Below are positions 13,278 to 13,327 of a DNA stretch of 13,327 bases, one piece after another. How positions within the stretch are numbered: the stretch's first letter is position 1; every line of letters begins with the position of its first letter. A model generated the notes under the pieces. The model had not been told where the DNA came from and searched no databases. It saw only the letters and a program-made list of their open reading frames with translations. Both the position numbers and the translations under genes were made by a program. The DNA lies in assembly GCA_910584115.1 (NCBI GenBank), contig CAJTYN010000078.1, forward strand, positions 1 to 13,327. The letters run 5' to 3'. This stretch comes from an uncultured Lachnospiraceae bacterium (GTDB lineage Bacteria > Bacillota > Clostridia > Lachnospirales > Lachnospiraceae).

Positions 13278-13327
13278 ATGTGGAATTATGAGAAGAGATT
13301 GCAATACCCTGTAAATATCAAAACTCC
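13278..13327 (+). CDS. cotJC: CotJC, manganese catalase family spore coat protein (N-terminus only)
   Basis: Only the first 16 codons are inside the window: MWNYEKRLQYPVNIKT. They match the well-known start of CotJC (MWxYEKxLQYPV), a spore-coat protein of the manganese catalase family that may remove hydrogen peroxide. Its position 2 nt after cotJB and the GGAGGT at 13261-13266 support the start. Metal ligands lie beyond the edge and cannot be checked. Confidence 0.9.
   Translation, partial: MWNYEKRLQYPVNIKT

Noticed and set aside
1..13327. Very frequent GATC words, considered as a methylation or replication signal
   Set aside because: They mostly arise from preferred ATC (Ile) and GAT/GATC codon junctions in the coding strands and are spread evenly, with no cluster that suggests an origin.

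Overview
The window looks like a chromosomal segment of an endospore-forming Clostridia, most likely a Lachnospiraceae-type gut anaerobe. The grounds are a cotJ spore-coat operon, an EFR1-type flavodoxin/ferredoxin fusion, AGGAGG-type ribosome binding sites, sigma-A-like promoters, a TTG start, a secreted protein with DxNGDG repeats, and a fairly GC-rich coding style with many ATC isoleucine codons. No rRNA, tRNA, insertion sequence, phage gene or CRISPR array was seen.

Layout from left to right. (1) 1-1605, minus strand: a Thr/Gly-rich lipoprotein gene followed 16 nt later by the 5' part of pyrH (UMP kinase), behind a strong sigma-A-type promoter and a leader of about 120 nt. (2) 1904-3202, plus strand: a CNNM/CorC-type membrane protein, ending at a bidirectional terminator. 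(3) 5762-3267, minus strand: a four-gene unit of TetR regulator, DUF3786-like protein, EFR1 flavodoxin/2[4Fe-4S] protein and a flavodoxin-like quinone reductase, behind a consensus promoter whose spacer is filled by a perfect inverted repeat, very probably the TetR operator. (4) 7013-5865, minus strand: a secreted Gly-rich, DxNGDG, Lys-rich peptidoglycan-binding protein and a YdcF-family protein, closed by a strong terminator. (5) 12525-7113, minus strand: ftsW followed, mostly with overlapping stops and starts, by response regulator, histidine kinase, response regulator, histidine kinase. (6) 12716-13327, plus strand: cotJA, cotJB and the start of cotJC, divergent from ftsW.

How it fits together. 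Regions 4 and 5 form an envelope-themed stretch: a SEDS peptidoglycan polymerase, two tandem OmpR-type two-component systems, a peptidoglycan-binding exoprotein and a YdcF protein. No convincing terminator lies between regions 5 and 4, so some read-through is possible. Region 3 looks like a self-repressed redox or stress operon. The most unusual points are the ftsW plus double two-component operon, the TetR/DUF3786/EFR1/flavodoxin unit with its operator, the hybrid peptidoglycan-binding protein, the lipoprotein directly upstream of pyrH, and a very cysteine-rich CotJA. Functions were assigned by reading motifs, not by database search.
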